Origin: JBBATK01 sp044228685
GTDB lineage: Bacteria > Bacteroidota > Ignavibacteria > Kapaibacteriales > NICIL-2
Length of the DNA: 64,000 nucleotides
NCBI GenBank assembly: GCA_044228685.1
Contig: JBGAUL010000009.1
Location: forward strand, 1-64,000
Reading direction: 5' to 3'
Shown here piece by piece: positions 54,888 through 64,000 of the stretch (within the stretch, counting starts at the first letter, position 1; the number at the start of each line of letters is the position of its first letter). The notes under the pieces are model-generated. The model was not told the DNA's origin. It searched no databases and worked only from the letters and a program-made list of their open reading frames with translations. The translations under genes were made by a program, and so were the position numbers.

Positions 54888-55751
54888 TTAGAAATGAAAC
54901 TCAATCGGAAGCTTAGTGGTGCTGTTGTACTGCAAGGGTAGATTATGAACAGCGGTCGTTGGCACTTGGCTATGAATGCGATAGAATCCTTCGAAAGCAG
55001 TTTCTGTTCGATTGAGAACGCGACCGGTTGAATCAATGATCAGATATGTATTCGTGGGTTTAAAAATCCACGTAGCATGCAGCGAATCGGCTTTTAGGTT
55101 CTGTGTAGAATTCAAATATGTTGCGCCGTTCTTGTGATCAACAAGCAATGTCACACCACGGGACAGTTCCGGCTTGGGGAGTTTATGAGGGAAAGCAATT
55201 TGAATTTTGCATCCCATTTCAACGCGATAAGCAGTGATAAGGACGTTGTGGGTGTGACCGTTGCTGTCAGTGTCAACGGAAGTATATAATCCCATTCCGA
55301 TATTGGTCGTATCGCTGAACGGTTGATAGCTCGGTACAGACATTTGCCAAGCGGTAGTATCGACATTTACATTGTGACCGAGGCGACCACCTTCAATTTT
55401 CCAAGCATCTTTTCCAATGAATTGGTTGTCAGGACTGATGAAGGCATCATGTCCATCATAGGTTATGTAATCTGCCTTTGAAACGCGCAAATGGTATATG
55501 CCCGACTCAATATTGTTAAAGCGAAATGAGCCATCGGTCGCGCTTTGCGTGGACTGCACAATTAGCGCGTCATGAAATAGCTGAACTGTTGCGCCGGATT
55601 TGTCCGGAAGTTCAAGGCCGTACTCATCATCGAGACGCACGCTTCCGAATATTGCACCCGTGCCGTTTGTATTGACGGGATTGTTTGTATTGCAGCTGGC
55701 GATAAGGATGAGGCTGCACAGAACCAAAAGACTGAACGCTATTTTCTTCAT
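54888..55751 (-). CDS. Lipoprotein with carboxypeptidase-regulatory-like domain (paralogue A)
   Basis: A 287-residue lipoprotein with lipobox I-A-S-C (Cys about 20). Residues of about 32-100 form a carboxypeptidase-regulatory-like beta domain (G-S-V-R-L-D-D-E-Y, D-G-S-F-R-F-N-N-I, G-I-Y-H-L-R-V-S-K-x-D-Y). The remaining 180 residues are an unrecognised beta-rich region shared with the next gene at 55874-56746. The ATG at 55751 is chosen over the in-frame codon at 55787. With 120-135-base gaps, all four genes from 54888 to 60844 may form one unit on the minus strand. Confidence 0.72.
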   Translation of the reverse strand: MKKIAFSLLVLCSLILIASCNTNNPVNTNGTGAIFGSVRLDDEYGLELPDKSGATVQLFHDALIVQSTQSATDGSFRFNNIESGIYHLRVSKADYITYDGHDAFISPDNQFIGKDAWKIEGGRLGHNVNVDTTAWQMSVPSYQPFSDTTNIGMGLYTSVDTDSNGHTHNVLITAYRVEMGCKIQIAFPHKLPKPELSRGVTLLVDHKNGATYLNSTQNLKADSLHATWIFKPTNTYLIIDSTGRVLNRTETAFEGFYRIHSQVPTTAVHNLPLQYNSTTKLPIEFHF

Positions 55752-55873
55752 AAGAGCTTTCGAAAGTCGCATTAATTCAGCCGACATGTGGTCAGACGAT
55801 CCTTAAAACACTAAGCACGGGGCTTGTTCAGGCATGACACAGAAAATATAGAAGTGTGACAGCAAGGTCTGAA

Positions 55874-56746
55874 CTAAAAGTGAACATTAAGATTAATGAG
55901 ATTTGAATGAAGCGTCAAGCGTGAAGGACTGCCCGGAACACAAGTGTTTTGCGGGACTTCAGACAGGACCTCACATTGTTTGCGTATTGGGACTGGATAA
56001 GGTTGGATGCCGGCATAAGCACCGGTAGAATCAACAGTTATAGCGCATGTCGGTTGACGAATGATCCAAGTCATTTCCTTGCTGTCATAAGGAAGTATGG
56101 AAAGCTCGTTAATAGGATTAATCGTTCCTGAATCTTGCGTGACAAGAGTGACCTTTCTTGAAAGAATTTCTTTTGGTAAAGGGTGTAGAAATCCAATCGA
56201 CAAACGAACCGACTTTTCGATGTGATAAAATGTGATGTAGATCTTCTTGAAACTGTGTCCGGTAGAGTCCTTTTCCTTTGTCTGCACCCAGCCCATAGAT
56301 GTAGTGGTATCTGTGATGACTTCGGCTTTCAGCTCACTCATGGCCCAGAAGCTCGTGTCTATTTGTTTCTTACGTTTCAATGGCCCGACGTTAATCTCCC
56401 AAGAGTCCGTACCCACAAATTGTTCGCGGCTTGAACTAGCTGTGTCTTTGTCACCATAAACAAATGCGTAATCAGTTTTCGTGACACGCACTGTATAGAC
56501 TCCTGCCGGAACATTATTAAAACGATATGATCCGTCAACTGCACTTGTCGTGCTTTTAAAAAGCGCAGTGTCCTTAACCAGCAGTACCGTCACTCCGGAA
56601 AAGTCACCTAAAATCTGATTGTACTCGTCATATAGCTGCACTTTACCATATATGTCGCCTCCGCTAAAAGTACCCACCGGATTGTTCGATGAACTACAAG
56701 CTCCAAATAGGAGAATACTAAGCAGCACGGTGATTCTCGTCAGCAT
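55874..56746 (-). CDS. Lipoprotein with carboxypeptidase-regulatory-like domain (paralogue B)
   Basis: A 290-residue lipoprotein with the same plan as the gene at 54888-55751: lipobox F-G-A-C (Cys about 17), G-K-V-Q-L-Y-D-E-Y, D-G-S-Y-R-F-N-N-V, G-V-Y-T-V-R-V-T-K-T-D-Y, and the motifs D-S-W-E-I and L-S-R-K-V-T-L-V later. The two are clear tandem duplicates that have diverged. The ATG at 56746 is preferred over the in-frame codon at 56812. Probably displayed on the outer membrane. Function unknown. Confidence 0.72.
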   Translation of the reverse strand: MLTRITVLLSILLFGACSSSNNPVGTFSGGDIYGKVQLYDEYNQILGDFSGVTVLLVKDTALFKSTTSAVDGSYRFNNVPAGVYTVRVTKTDYAFVYGDKDTASSSREQFVGTDSWEINVGPLKRKKQIDTSFWAMSELKAEVITDTTTSMGWVQTKEKDSTGHSFKKIYITFYHIEKSVRLSIGFLHPLPKEILSRKVTLVTQDSGTINPINELSILPYDSKEMTWIIRQPTCAITVDSTGAYAGIQPYPVPIRKQCEVLSEVPQNTCVPGSPSRLTLHSNLINLNVHF

Positions 56747-56880
56747 TGATAAATCCAGATTGTGTTGTTGAATATGCAAAGGTCTTTTACAACCGCAACT
56801 AGTTGAGAACATTTATCACGAAGTAGATTCACTCGCCCAGCTTTAGATCAGCTGTGAAGAATTGACAACTGATGGTGAAT

Positions 56881-58170
56881 TCACAAATTCATCTTCCACA
56901 TACACGACAGCTGCATGAGCGGTGTGTCGTACATGTAAAACGTTCCGGGTACATTCCTCGTCAAGTCCATTCCCTTTGTTGTCATTGAGCACATAAATCG
57001 CACTTGTGGTAGCGGTTGCCATGCGACACCGATATCGTAAAAGGTATAAACGAATGGCTCAGAATAGGTAGAGGAGATACGGTTTACATCAAGGTTGCAG
57101 ATGACAAACAACGAGGAGATGATGTTCCATTCTACGTCGAAACGCGCTGTCAGACCTTCCTGATCTTTGTCTTGATATTCTGTGAAAATAGCCCATTGAC
57201 TGAACGGGCGTCTGAACAAGTACAGAGGATAATCTCTGTAGTAATAGAAATAGTAAGACGTGCTACCCGAACTGCTATAATTATCATTGAAGTAATTCCT
57301 GTAGCGTCTCCATTCAAGACAAGCTTTGATGCTAAGTCCTGGGATGTCGTTGTAGCTGTGTGCATCGATACCAAGTAGCGATGCCGGACTCGACAAGCCC
57401 TCATGGTCGCGCACTGAATACTGAGCATACACCTTGAATCTCTTAGAGTTAAACGCTGCTGAGTAATTGGTGTTTGACTCACCGCGCTGACTATATCCCG
57501 TTGTACCGACTCGCACATCGATGCTATTTATAGAATCTATTGGATACGACTCAAGGGCGAGAGACCAATCATCGACATCGTCGATTCCCATGGCATAGCT
57601 GAACATCAAGTCGCCGATTTTGTGGTAACCGAACCTCAGATGATGCCACTCCACAAAGAAATGAGAACCTTGCGTTTCAACGTTGTAGATGGTCAAGCCT
57701 TCATACAGTTTCAGCGACCGCTCGTTTCCAGCAGATGCGTGAAATCGAAAAGGAGATCCTAGGAGTGCAAAGGAGGTGTCCAATTCCGCGTTTAATTGCG
57801 GAACAATCCTGATCGCATTTTCATTGAACACTCCGTACGAGGCTCCACGATGTTCGGTGATGATCGATGCCCATACATGAATACCGTCTGCCGGATGAAA
57901 GCGACCCTGAACATCAACATACTGCGCGCCGTGATAGAGTGGATTGTCTCGTGGCGTAGAGAATTGACCATTAGTATCAGCTGCTGAGCGTCTTTGCCGA
58001 ATGTAATCCGGCATATCAATGCGTGTAGAATAGGGATTATCGCCTCCTTGATACAAATGCTCACCAGAAATGGAAATGCTGTACCATCGTGATTTGGACG
58101 AATCGGAGGCAGATGCACTGAGCATCGAGGGTACGGTACAGAACAGTACAACTACAATCAGAACAATCAT
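56881..58170 (-). CDS. Beta-barrel-like outer-membrane protein, function unknown
   Basis: A 429-residue protein with a signal peptide (about residues 1-20). The rest alternates hydrophobic and polar residues in strand-like stretches, rich in Tyr, Phe and Trp, with frequent turns of Asp, Ser and Gly, as in outer-membrane barrels. The C-terminus ends in hydrophobic and aromatic residues (M-Q-L-S-C-M-W-K-M-N-L). A stretch near residue 300 is unusually rich in Ser and Tyr. I do not recognise a family. Its neighbours are lipoproteins and a propeller protein, so a surface complex is conceivable. Confidence 0.62.
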   Translation of the reverse strand: MIVLIVVVLFCTVPSMLSASASDSSKSRWYSISISGEHLYQGGDNPYSTRIDMPDYIRQRRSAADTNGQFSTPRDNPLYHGAQYVDVQGRFHPADGIHVWASIITEHRGASYGVFNENAIRIVPQLNAELDTSFALLGSPFRFHASAGNERSLKLYEGLTIYNVETQGSHFFVEWHHLRFGYHKIGDLMFSYAMGIDDVDDWSLALESYPIDSINSIDVRVGTTGYSQRGESNTNYSAAFNSKRFKVYAQYSVRDHEGLSSPASLLGIDAHSYNDIPGLSIKACLEWRRYRNYFNDNYSSSGSTSYYFYYYRDYPLYLFRRPFSQWAIFTEYQDKDQEGLTARFDVEWNIISSLFVICNLDVNRISSTYSEPFVYTFYDIGVAWQPLPQVRFMCSMTTKGMDLTRNVPGTFYMYDTPLMQLSCMWKMNL

Positions 58171-58294
58171 ATAATTCCCGCTATGTCGGACATATGTTGA
58201 GAATAGAGAGTAGCCGTTGTTCGATAGACTGTCCTTTGTTGATTGAGATTAATCTCGATTAAAGTCGTCGTCGGTCAGTTGTGAAGCTGCATTT

Positions 58295-60844
58295 TCAATA
58301 CACCACAACCACACGTTTTGAAACAGAGTGCTCATGAACAACGCGCAAGATGTACACGCCACTCGTTGGGAATTGTAGTTGATAATGCTGAGCATCGATG
58401 ATGGTCGGGCTAATGGGAATGAGTCTTGCGTTGAGATCGACGATGCTGATACTGAGGATTGGTATTTCGCTACTGATATTCAGACTGCCTGTTGATGGAT
58501 TAGGTCCAACACGTACTTCGCTCAGTGCCTCGATGGTAGTGTTACGCTCATCCGGAGAATCTACATCATTGATAACCGCTGCGAAGCTCGGGGTGTAGAT
58601 GATGATGTTGTTGTAAACATCGACGAAGGCGAGTTTGTGAGCATCGTTGCTCCATTGGATTGGAGAGTAGGAGATCAAATCCGGAACTGAGCGATAGGGC
58701 TTGCGGTGACGGTAGTCGTTGATTTTCAAACTATCACGGACTAGGCGTCCGGCGTAAGCATAGTACTCTCCATCAGGAGAGAAGTAGGCGCGATTGTAGG
58801 TATCGATTTTTGTAGGATGACCATTCGCATTCTCAAACTCGAGTATTGCTTCTTCGAAAATGCCAATGCTCAAGGAGTCGTGAAAGATGAATCCCGCGTT
58901 GTCTACTTCTGTGGATAGTTCTTGGATAACTCGACCATCGGGAATTGAGTACAACGTGAGACCACGCTTGGTATTCACCAATAGATATTCATTCGACGGT
59001 GCAATGTGAATGAACCGCGGATAGTAGCGCGCATCGAGATTGCAGATGATGGAGTCAGTTAGTGCAGATCGAAGTTCGACTTTGCCGGAGTCATCGGCCA
59101 TGGCTACCAAGTATCCATCCTGACTTAGCGTCCCGCATATTAAAGGTCGTTTCGACTTGTATTGTCGTATGAGTTTTGCCGTCGATGCATCATAGACGCA
59201 GAGAGCAGAATTGCTTCGACAGATAAAACGCTTTTTATCCGGAGAGAAGGAATCAAAGACGACGGAATCGGTCGATGAACTCTGCCAAAGCGAATCCAGC
59301 GTTTGCGATGCGAGCATAAGTACTGATGAGCGCAGAGCTAGACTGTCGTAACGTTGAACTACGATGGTGCTTGAGTCGCCGGTCCACCATGCATTGATGA
59401 GGTTCTCATAGTTGCGCCGCACGCGGTTTTGACCGGTTTCGGTATTCCAGATATTCAAGCCCAATGAGTCGCAACTAAGGACTTCGCTTGCATCAGGACG
59501 CAGACTGATGTTATTGACAGGACGGAGGATTTCCTGATCAGGGAATTGCGAGAGTATTCTCCCATCATACATATCAATACGACTGATCATGTTGGTAATG
59601 AGGAAGAGCGCCGTTCCGTCTTGACTAATAAACCAGGCAAGTGTTGAATCAAATGTTGCCGTTACACGACGTAAAGGTAAATCCATGAGTCGCAGTTTTC
59701 CGTCAAGACAATTAAACTTCATCGCTCTGTCGCCCGGTAACCACACCATAGTTGATTGATCGCCAATGGCCACGTCGGCTTGAAAGTCCAAAGGTATAGT
59801 GTACAAGCCTCGAATGTGCACCAGATCTATTACTTCGAGCTCGTTACTTTTATTGATATAGGAAAAGGTGTGTCCGTCTACAGAGAAATTAAATCCCTTG
59901 ATACCTGTTGGTTTAAACGCGAACACGATGGAGTCTGCGTTTGCGTCCCAGATCGAAATTGTTGAATCTAGATCAACCATCACCATCCTAGATGTGCCGC
60001 CAACCCAGGCGTAGTCTTGTATGACGCGATTGGTGTGGATGGTTTTCTTGGCACTATCGAGGAAAGTGACGTAAACATCGGTGTTGCGATTGGTGATGAA
60101 GCAACGGCCGGCGGCGCAGAAAGGACCGTAGATAGATCGCTCATAGGAACCAGAGAAGTACTTGCCCGTTGCCAAGTCGACCGCCTGATATGCTTCACCA
60201 AAAAATGGCGGCATAACAGTCAAGATTCTCAGCATAAACAGCGTGTTGTCAGGAGTCCAGCTATCGGTCTTACACAACGGAATCTCATACGAACTAAACT
60301 TCTTGCTAAACACCTTTGATAGATCACGATTGCGTATCAAATACGCAGTATTGCTCTTCGTGCGCACAAAACTCAAGGACCCATCAGGTGAAATACTCAG
60401 ATTGATGATTGACGTATCCAATTTGATGCGTTGCACAACGGAACCATCGTAGAGATTAGCAACAACAAGCACACCTGGCGTCTCGGGATAAAGCAGTCGA
60501 GGAACGCGGTCGATGTTGGCTACGGCGAAGAGATTCGACAGACCCTTTGCCTGCGACGAGAAAACAGTCGAGGTAGTCAGCGTCGCGCGAGTCAGAGAAT
60601 TCCAAGTACGAATTCTAAGTAGTACGGTATCGATAGCGGAAGTATCCCTACTCACACGATAAGGCACAACCATGATAGCAGTATCGCCATTAACCGAACT
60701 CGCCACAATTGGCTTGAGGTAGTGTCCGCGATTGAGATAAAAACTGTGAATCGTCACCAACGAGTCAGCAGCACTGACATCTCGTGCGAACAATAGTGAA
60801 AAAGTCAGACTCAGTACCAGCAACAGTGTCTTTTGAAGCTTCAT
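58295..60844 (-). CDS. Exported WD40-like propeller protein with T9SS sorting domain
   Basis: An 849-residue protein with a signal peptide ending V-S-A-A (about residue 26). Blades of the WD40/YVTN type fill most of the length (about 40-770), with recurring S-P-D/N-G-x-x and L-x-S-x-D-G patterns (for example I-S-P-D-G-S-L-S-F and F-S-P-D-G-E-Y-Y-A-Y). The last 85 residues are a T9SS sorting domain (V-G-P-N-P-S-T-G, S-G-V-Y-I-L-R-V). The ATG at 60844 is preceded by GGGGAGA. It is the first gene of a minus-strand group with the beta-barrel-like and lipoprotein genes (gaps 124-134 bases). Confidence 0.82.
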   Translation of the reverse strand: MKLQKTLLLVLSLTFSLLFARDVSAADSLVTIHSFYLNRGHYLKPIVASSVNGDTAIMVVPYRVSRDTSAIDTVLLRIRTWNSLTRATLTTSTVFSSQAKGLSNLFAVANIDRVPRLLYPETPGVLVVANLYDGSVVQRIKLDTSIINLSISPDGSLSFVRTKSNTAYLIRNRDLSKVFSKKFSSYEIPLCKTDSWTPDNTLFMLRILTVMPPFFGEAYQAVDLATGKYFSGSYERSIYGPFCAAGRCFITNRNTDVYVTFLDSAKKTIHTNRVIQDYAWVGGTSRMVMVDLDSTISIWDANADSIVFAFKPTGIKGFNFSVDGHTFSYINKSNELEVIDLVHIRGLYTIPLDFQADVAIGDQSTMVWLPGDRAMKFNCLDGKLRLMDLPLRRVTATFDSTLAWFISQDGTALFLITNMISRIDMYDGRILSQFPDQEILRPVNNISLRPDASEVLSCDSLGLNIWNTETGQNRVRRNYENLINAWWTGDSSTIVVQRYDSLALRSSVLMLASQTLDSLWQSSSTDSVVFDSFSPDKKRFICRSNSALCVYDASTAKLIRQYKSKRPLICGTLSQDGYLVAMADDSGKVELRSALTDSIICNLDARYYPRFIHIAPSNEYLLVNTKRGLTLYSIPDGRVIQELSTEVDNAGFIFHDSLSIGIFEEAILEFENANGHPTKIDTYNRAYFSPDGEYYAYAGRLVRDSLKINDYRHRKPYRSVPDLISYSPIQWSNDAHKLAFVDVYNNIIIYTPSFAAVINDVDSPDERNTTIEALSEVRVGPNPSTGSLNISSEIPILSISIVDLNARLIPISPTIIDAQHYQLQFPTSGVYILRVVHEHSVSKRVVVVY

Positions 60845-61411
60845 GAGAATCTCCCCTACTGAACGAAGAATAATGACAATGAAACATCTGTCGGTGAAGA
60901 CAGAAGATTCAACACTACTACTAAGCGATAAGAATGTCTACAATCAAAGAGATGACGCGATACGTTGAGAGCCCGTTCTGACTGTATAATGTACTCGCAC
61001 GAAGTCTGATAAAAAAATCATGTTCAATGTGACAACATCAAACCAAGACATTGTTGACAGTGTTCATTATTCGTCGACAGGCTAACTCTATTCATTGCTA
61101 TGAATTGCTTGGGTTGTGGTGCTTGAGTAGTCACCTAAATGAATATCCTGGAGAATTATTCTTAATAAATAAAAAAAACAATTCATTGGCTGTTGAAGAG
61201 TGCGCCTGTACATTGGTGAAGAATGAAAAGATGAACACATCGACAATGTTTGCGGGAGTTTGATCGCAGGTAGCGTTGAGATGTCTCTAGTCGGGCAGAT
61301 TTGTCTTAGGACATAGCAGCTTAGCTCTCATCAGAGAGACTATGAAGGACTAGGGCAACGACGTAAAACGGTTGCGCGATGAGCGCAGGAATCTAAGGAG
61401 CAGGAAGAGCG
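60845..61411. other. Divergent non-coding region
   Basis: Holds the promoters for the propeller protein (minus strand) and the arylsulfotransferase-like protein (plus strand). It is AT-rich around 61155-61190. A short open frame at 61051-61263 has no ribosome-binding site or recognised domain. Nothing else seen. Confidence 0.35.
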
Positions 61412-63121
61412 ATGAAGAAATTATGGATGAACATACTGATCGTGTTTAGTGTTTGTACGACATTACAAGCGCAACAAACTGTCGGACTTTTTAATTACGA
61501 CAAGAACCGTTCTGAAAACGGTCTAACCTTGTTTGCTCCGGTTGGATCAAAGACCACCTATCTCATCGATAATTGCGGACGACTGGTAAAGAGTTGGAAG
61601 AGCACTTATCAACCCGGTCTTGCAGTGTACTTGTTGAAGGACGGTTCGTTGCTTCGAAGCGGTAATACTATGAACTTTGAATTTTTAGCCGGTGGTTCAG
61701 GAGGAGTTATAGAACGCTACTCCTGGGAAGGAGAATTGTTGTGGTCCTACTCCTTGAGCACTAAAATGATGTGTCAACACCACGACATTCATCCCATGCC
61801 CAATGGAAATATTCTCGCGCTGGTTTGGGAAAGAAAGACACCGAGTGAAAAGAGAGCAATAGGGCGACTCGACGCCATTTCTGATACATTGTGGAGCGAG
61901 TCTGTTTTAGAGCTACGTCCAATCGGAAAAGACAGTGCAGAGATTGTCTGGAAGTGGCAACTATGGGATCACTTAGTGCAGAATCTTGATTCTAGCTTGG
62001 CGAACTACGGTCAACCCAGAGAACATCCGGAATTGCTTGATGCTAATTACCTGAATGAACCCTTTGCAATTCACGATTGGGTTCATGCAAACTCGGTTGA
62101 TTATGACGAGCAGCGAGACGAAGTGGTAATTAGTGCTCACAACATGAACGAGATTTGGGTTGTTGATCATAGTACTACAACGGCCCAAGCTTCGAGTCAT
62201 AGCGGTGGAGCTCGTGGTCGCGGCGGTGACTTTCTCTATCGTTGGGGAAACTCATTCTGTTATACAGGAGTCGATCCGGAAACGACATTCTTTGGCGGAC
62301 AACATGACGCGCGCTTTATTCGATTTGGCGAACAAAAGCAGTTCGCTATCATGGTGTACAACAACCTTGCCGGCAAAAGGGATGATCTGCATTCTTCGAT
62401 TGATGTGATTATTCCTGAAATGAACTCAGACGGTAGTTATGTGTTTTTCAACGGACGTTACAAGCCCGATCAACCGAGCTGGCGTTTGACGACAGAGCCA
62501 AAGCTTCTTCTTTACTCGCAGTCAATGTCGAGTGCTCAGTTACTTTCAAATGGAAACATTCTTAGCTGTAATGCTACCACAGGGACCTTCCTCGAGTTCG
62601 CACCCGATACGAGCATCGTGTGGAAGTATGTGAATCCGGATATCCAGGGAATTCCTATTCGTCAAGGACAAGGCGCCAACTCTAACACAGTGTTTCATTG
62701 TACACGCTACAACTATGACTTTGAAGGTTTTGCCGGACGTCAACTCAATCATGGAATAGCTATTGAACAGGATCCTCTGCCTTCAGATTGCGAATTGCTC
62801 TCTTCTGTGCATGATGATACACATAGTCCTAGTATCTCAAACTCCGGTCTCGAAATCAGCGTGGTATCGTCCTCCGAGTGCAGTCAGATTCACCTTCAAT
62901 CACAACAGAATAGCCGTGCAGTGCTGCAACTTTATTCAATCGATGGCAGCTTCATTGCTACAATCTTCGACGGTGAACTAGATGCAAACGGACGTGCTGT
63001 GGATGGGAATTCCATCACTCAGGAAGGCGTCTACCTCTTGCGCTTGCGCACGGCAAGCTCACAGCGACAACTAGTACTACTTCGTCAAGGCAATGAGCTG
63101 TTTCCTCAGTTGTCACGATAG
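61412..63121 (+). CDS. Exported arylsulfotransferase-like protein with sorting domain
   Basis: A 569-residue protein with a signal peptide ending L-Q-A-Q (about residue 21). The body resembles the arylsulfotransferase (ASST) propeller family, which moves sulfate between phenols outside the cytoplasm without PAPS. Typical blocks are H-H-D-I-H-P-M-P-N-G-N-I-L (about 127-139), D-W-V-H-A-N-S-V-D-Y (about 221-230), G-G-Q-H-D-A-R-F (about 295-302) and L-L-S-N-G-N-I-L. The catalytic His of ASST should be one of those in the H-H-D or Q-H-D blocks. The C-terminus is a T9SS-like domain (G-V-Y-L-L-R-L). AAGGAG lies upstream of the ATG at 61412. It is convergent with the histidine kinase at 63143. Confidence 0.83.
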   Translation: MKKLWMNILIVFSVCTTLQAQQTVGLFNYDKNRSENGLTLFAPVGSKTTYLIDNCGRLVKSWKSTYQPGLAVYLLKDGSLLRSGNTMNFEFLAGGSGGVIERYSWEGELLWSYSLSTKMMCQHHDIHPMPNGNILALVWERKTPSEKRAIGRLDAISDTLWSESVLELRPIGKDSAEIVWKWQLWDHLVQNLDSSLANYGQPREHPELLDANYLNEPFAIHDWVHANSVDYDEQRDEVVISAHNMNEIWVVDHSTTTAQASSHSGGARGRGGDFLYRWGNSFCYTGVDPETTFFGGQHDARFIRFGEQKQFAIMVYNNLAGKRDDLHSSIDVIIPEMNSDGSYVFFNGRYKPDQPSWRLTTEPKLLLYSQSMSSAQLLSNGNILSCNATTGTFLEFAPDTSIVWKYVNPDIQGIPIRQGQGANSNTVFHCTRYNYDFEGFAGRQLNHGIAIEQDPLPSDCELLSSVHDDTHSPSISNSGLEISVVSSSECSQIHLQSQQNSRAVLQLYSIDGSFIATIFDGELDANGRAVDGNSITQEGVYLLRLRTASSQRQLVLLRQGNELFPQLSR

Positions 63122-63142
63122 CGACTTCGTTTTGCTCGCTTT

Positions 63143-64000
63143 TTATTGAGGTAGATAAATACTAAAGGTCGATCCCTCACCCACACGACTCTGCACAATG
63201 ATGCGTCCGCCGTGCAGCTTGACGTATTCGCTCACAATTGCCAAGCCCAATCCAGTTCCTTGAATGGTCGAGACATTCGCCGCGCGATGAAAAGCATCGA
63301 AGAGCAGAGGAATATCATCATCCGGAATTCCAATGCCGTGATCTCGCACATGTAAAGCAAACTCACCGGCACATTCTTCGACGTGTACGTCGATTTCAGA
63401 TCCCTGGGCTGAATACTTGATTGCGTTTTCAATGAGGTTGGTACAAACGTGCATGATGAGATTCTCATCCAAACGCACTGTTTCGCTGGGCCATTCATTT
63501 CTCAGATTAATGTGGTGCGCATCGTGGTCAAGTGTATGTGACTTCGATAGGAGGTTATGGAGAAAGACCTTGAGCTGAATTTCTGTCGGATTGTAGTTGA
63601 CCTTGGCTGCGGCTGACTTTCCGAGGGTAAGCACATCGTTGAGCATTGTGACCAGATGCGACACTTCGCGCTCGATGGTTTTGAAATGATCGTCGCGCTG
63701 CTCAGCATTGAGACGATCGTAGTAGCGATGTACTAATTCTGAAGACGACAGAATGACGGTTAGCGGTGTTCGAAACTCATGCGAAACCATTGACATGAAG
63801 CGCGTTTTGAGTTCACTGAGTTCTTTCTCTTTTGCCAACGCGACATTGAGTTCCTGAGTGCGCTCGTCGACTCTGTCTTCCAGCACTCGATTGAACTCGC
63901 GCAATTGATTCTCGACCTGCTTACGCTCGGTGATATCATGCAGGATGCACATGATACCACTGACAATCCCTTGGTCGTTGAGAATGGTCGACAAATTCAA
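63143..64000 (-). CDS. PAS-containing sensor histidine kinase (N-terminus outside window)
   Basis: The visible 285 residues are the C-terminal part. First comes the end of a PAS/PAC region (S-G-I-M-C-I-L-H-D-I-T-E-R-K-Q), then a coiled coil (about 30-65). HisKA follows with M-V-S-H-E-F-R-T-P-L (phospho-acceptor His at about visible residue 74), then the HATPase part with N-L-I-E-N-A-I-K-Y-S (N box), D-H-G-I-G-I (G1) and G-T-G-L-G-L-A-I-V (G2). The frame runs open to base 64000, so the start lies outside. No response regulator is in view. Confidence 0.9.
   Translation of the reverse strand: MNLSTILNDQGIVSGIMCILHDITERKQVENQLREFNRVLEDRVDERTQELNVALAKEKELSELKTRFMSMVSHEFRTPLTVILSSSELVHRYYDRLNAEQRDDHFKTIEREVSHLVTMLNDVLTLGKSAAAKVNYNPTEIQLKVFLHNLLSKSHTLDHDAHHINLRNEWPSETVRLDENLIMHVCTNLIENAIKYSAQGSEIDVHVEECAGEFALHVRDHGIGIPDDDIPLLFDAFHRAANVSTIQGTGLGLAIVSEYVKLHGGRIIVQSRVGEGSTFSIYLPQ

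Noticed and set aside
61051..61263. Plus-strand open frame of 70 codons in the divergent region
   Set aside because: No ribosome-binding site and no domain. It overlaps the expected promoter region.
63120..63145. AGCGA/TCGCT hairpin followed by T-run between the arylsulfotransferase and histidine kinase genes
   Set aside because: Only a 5-bp stem with an 11-base loop, too weak to call a terminator although the position is suitable.
1..64000. tRNA, rRNA, CRISPR arrays, transposases
   Set aside because: I looked for tRNA T-loops, conserved rRNA stretches, repeat-spacer arrays and transposase motifs and found none that held up by eye. A tRNAscan or CRISPR search could still find one.

Overview
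This window looks like a chromosomal segment of a free-living member of the Bacteroidota/Chlorobiota radiation, most like the Kapabacteria/Ignavibacteria branch. That placement is inference. It rests on many large exported beta-propeller and Ig-like proteins that end in T9SS-type C-terminal sorting domains (an N-P motif, a G-R/K turn, then G-x-Y near the end), on lipoproteins with Bacteroidota-like lipoboxes, and on moderate G+C. Shine-Dalgarno sites such as AAAGGAG precede several genes. I see no rRNA, tRNA, CRISPR array, transposase or phage gene.

Layout. 0-5 kb: hairpin repeats, a membrane-anchored di-haem cytochrome c, a small membrane protein closed by a strong terminator, a TPR/LuxR-type regulator and a GNAT acetyltransferase. 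5-13 kb: a very long TraB/GumN-like fusion protein, small orphan proteins and a propeller protein. 13-20 kb: a second TPR/LuxR regulator, then a TolB-like lipoprotein and an SBBP/Ig/Hydin-like giant in one operon. 20-31 kb: small envelope proteins, tyrS, a VWA-OmpA lipoprotein and a 1,495-residue propeller/PKD protein ending at a bidirectional terminator. 31-34 kb: two tandem exported cyclophilins, an OmpA-like exported protein and a crotonase.

34-38 kb is the part that stands out. A 0.6-kb non-coding region carries a cluster of DnaA-box-like sites, an AT-rich stretch and a pyrimidine tract. It is followed by mnmG and mnmE. Two 15/16 matches to the bacterial centromere parS lie in mnmG, one of them covering its ribosome-binding site and GTG start. 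Together these suggest the chromosome origin region (oriC plus parS). Genes to the left are mostly on the minus strand and genes right of 37.7 kb mostly on the plus strand, which fits forks leaving this region, although mnmG and mnmE themselves point toward the candidate oriC.

38-64 kb: birA-coaX, an isoaspartyl peptidase, another propeller protein, an amino-acid permease, a 7TM-GAF histidine kinase, an exported cytochrome c with a sorting domain, a HigBA-type toxin-antitoxin pair whose antitoxin has a protease-like domain with HQxxH instead of HExxH, a 1,442-residue sialidase/LamG protein, a four-gene minus-strand envelope cluster (two paralogous lipoproteins, a beta-barrel-like protein and a propeller protein), an arylsulfotransferase-like exported protein and the C-terminal part of a PAS histidine kinase cut by the window end.

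Taken together, housekeeping genes (tyrS, mnmE, mnmG, birA, coaX) sit among a heavy load of cell-surface and secreted proteins of unknown substrate.
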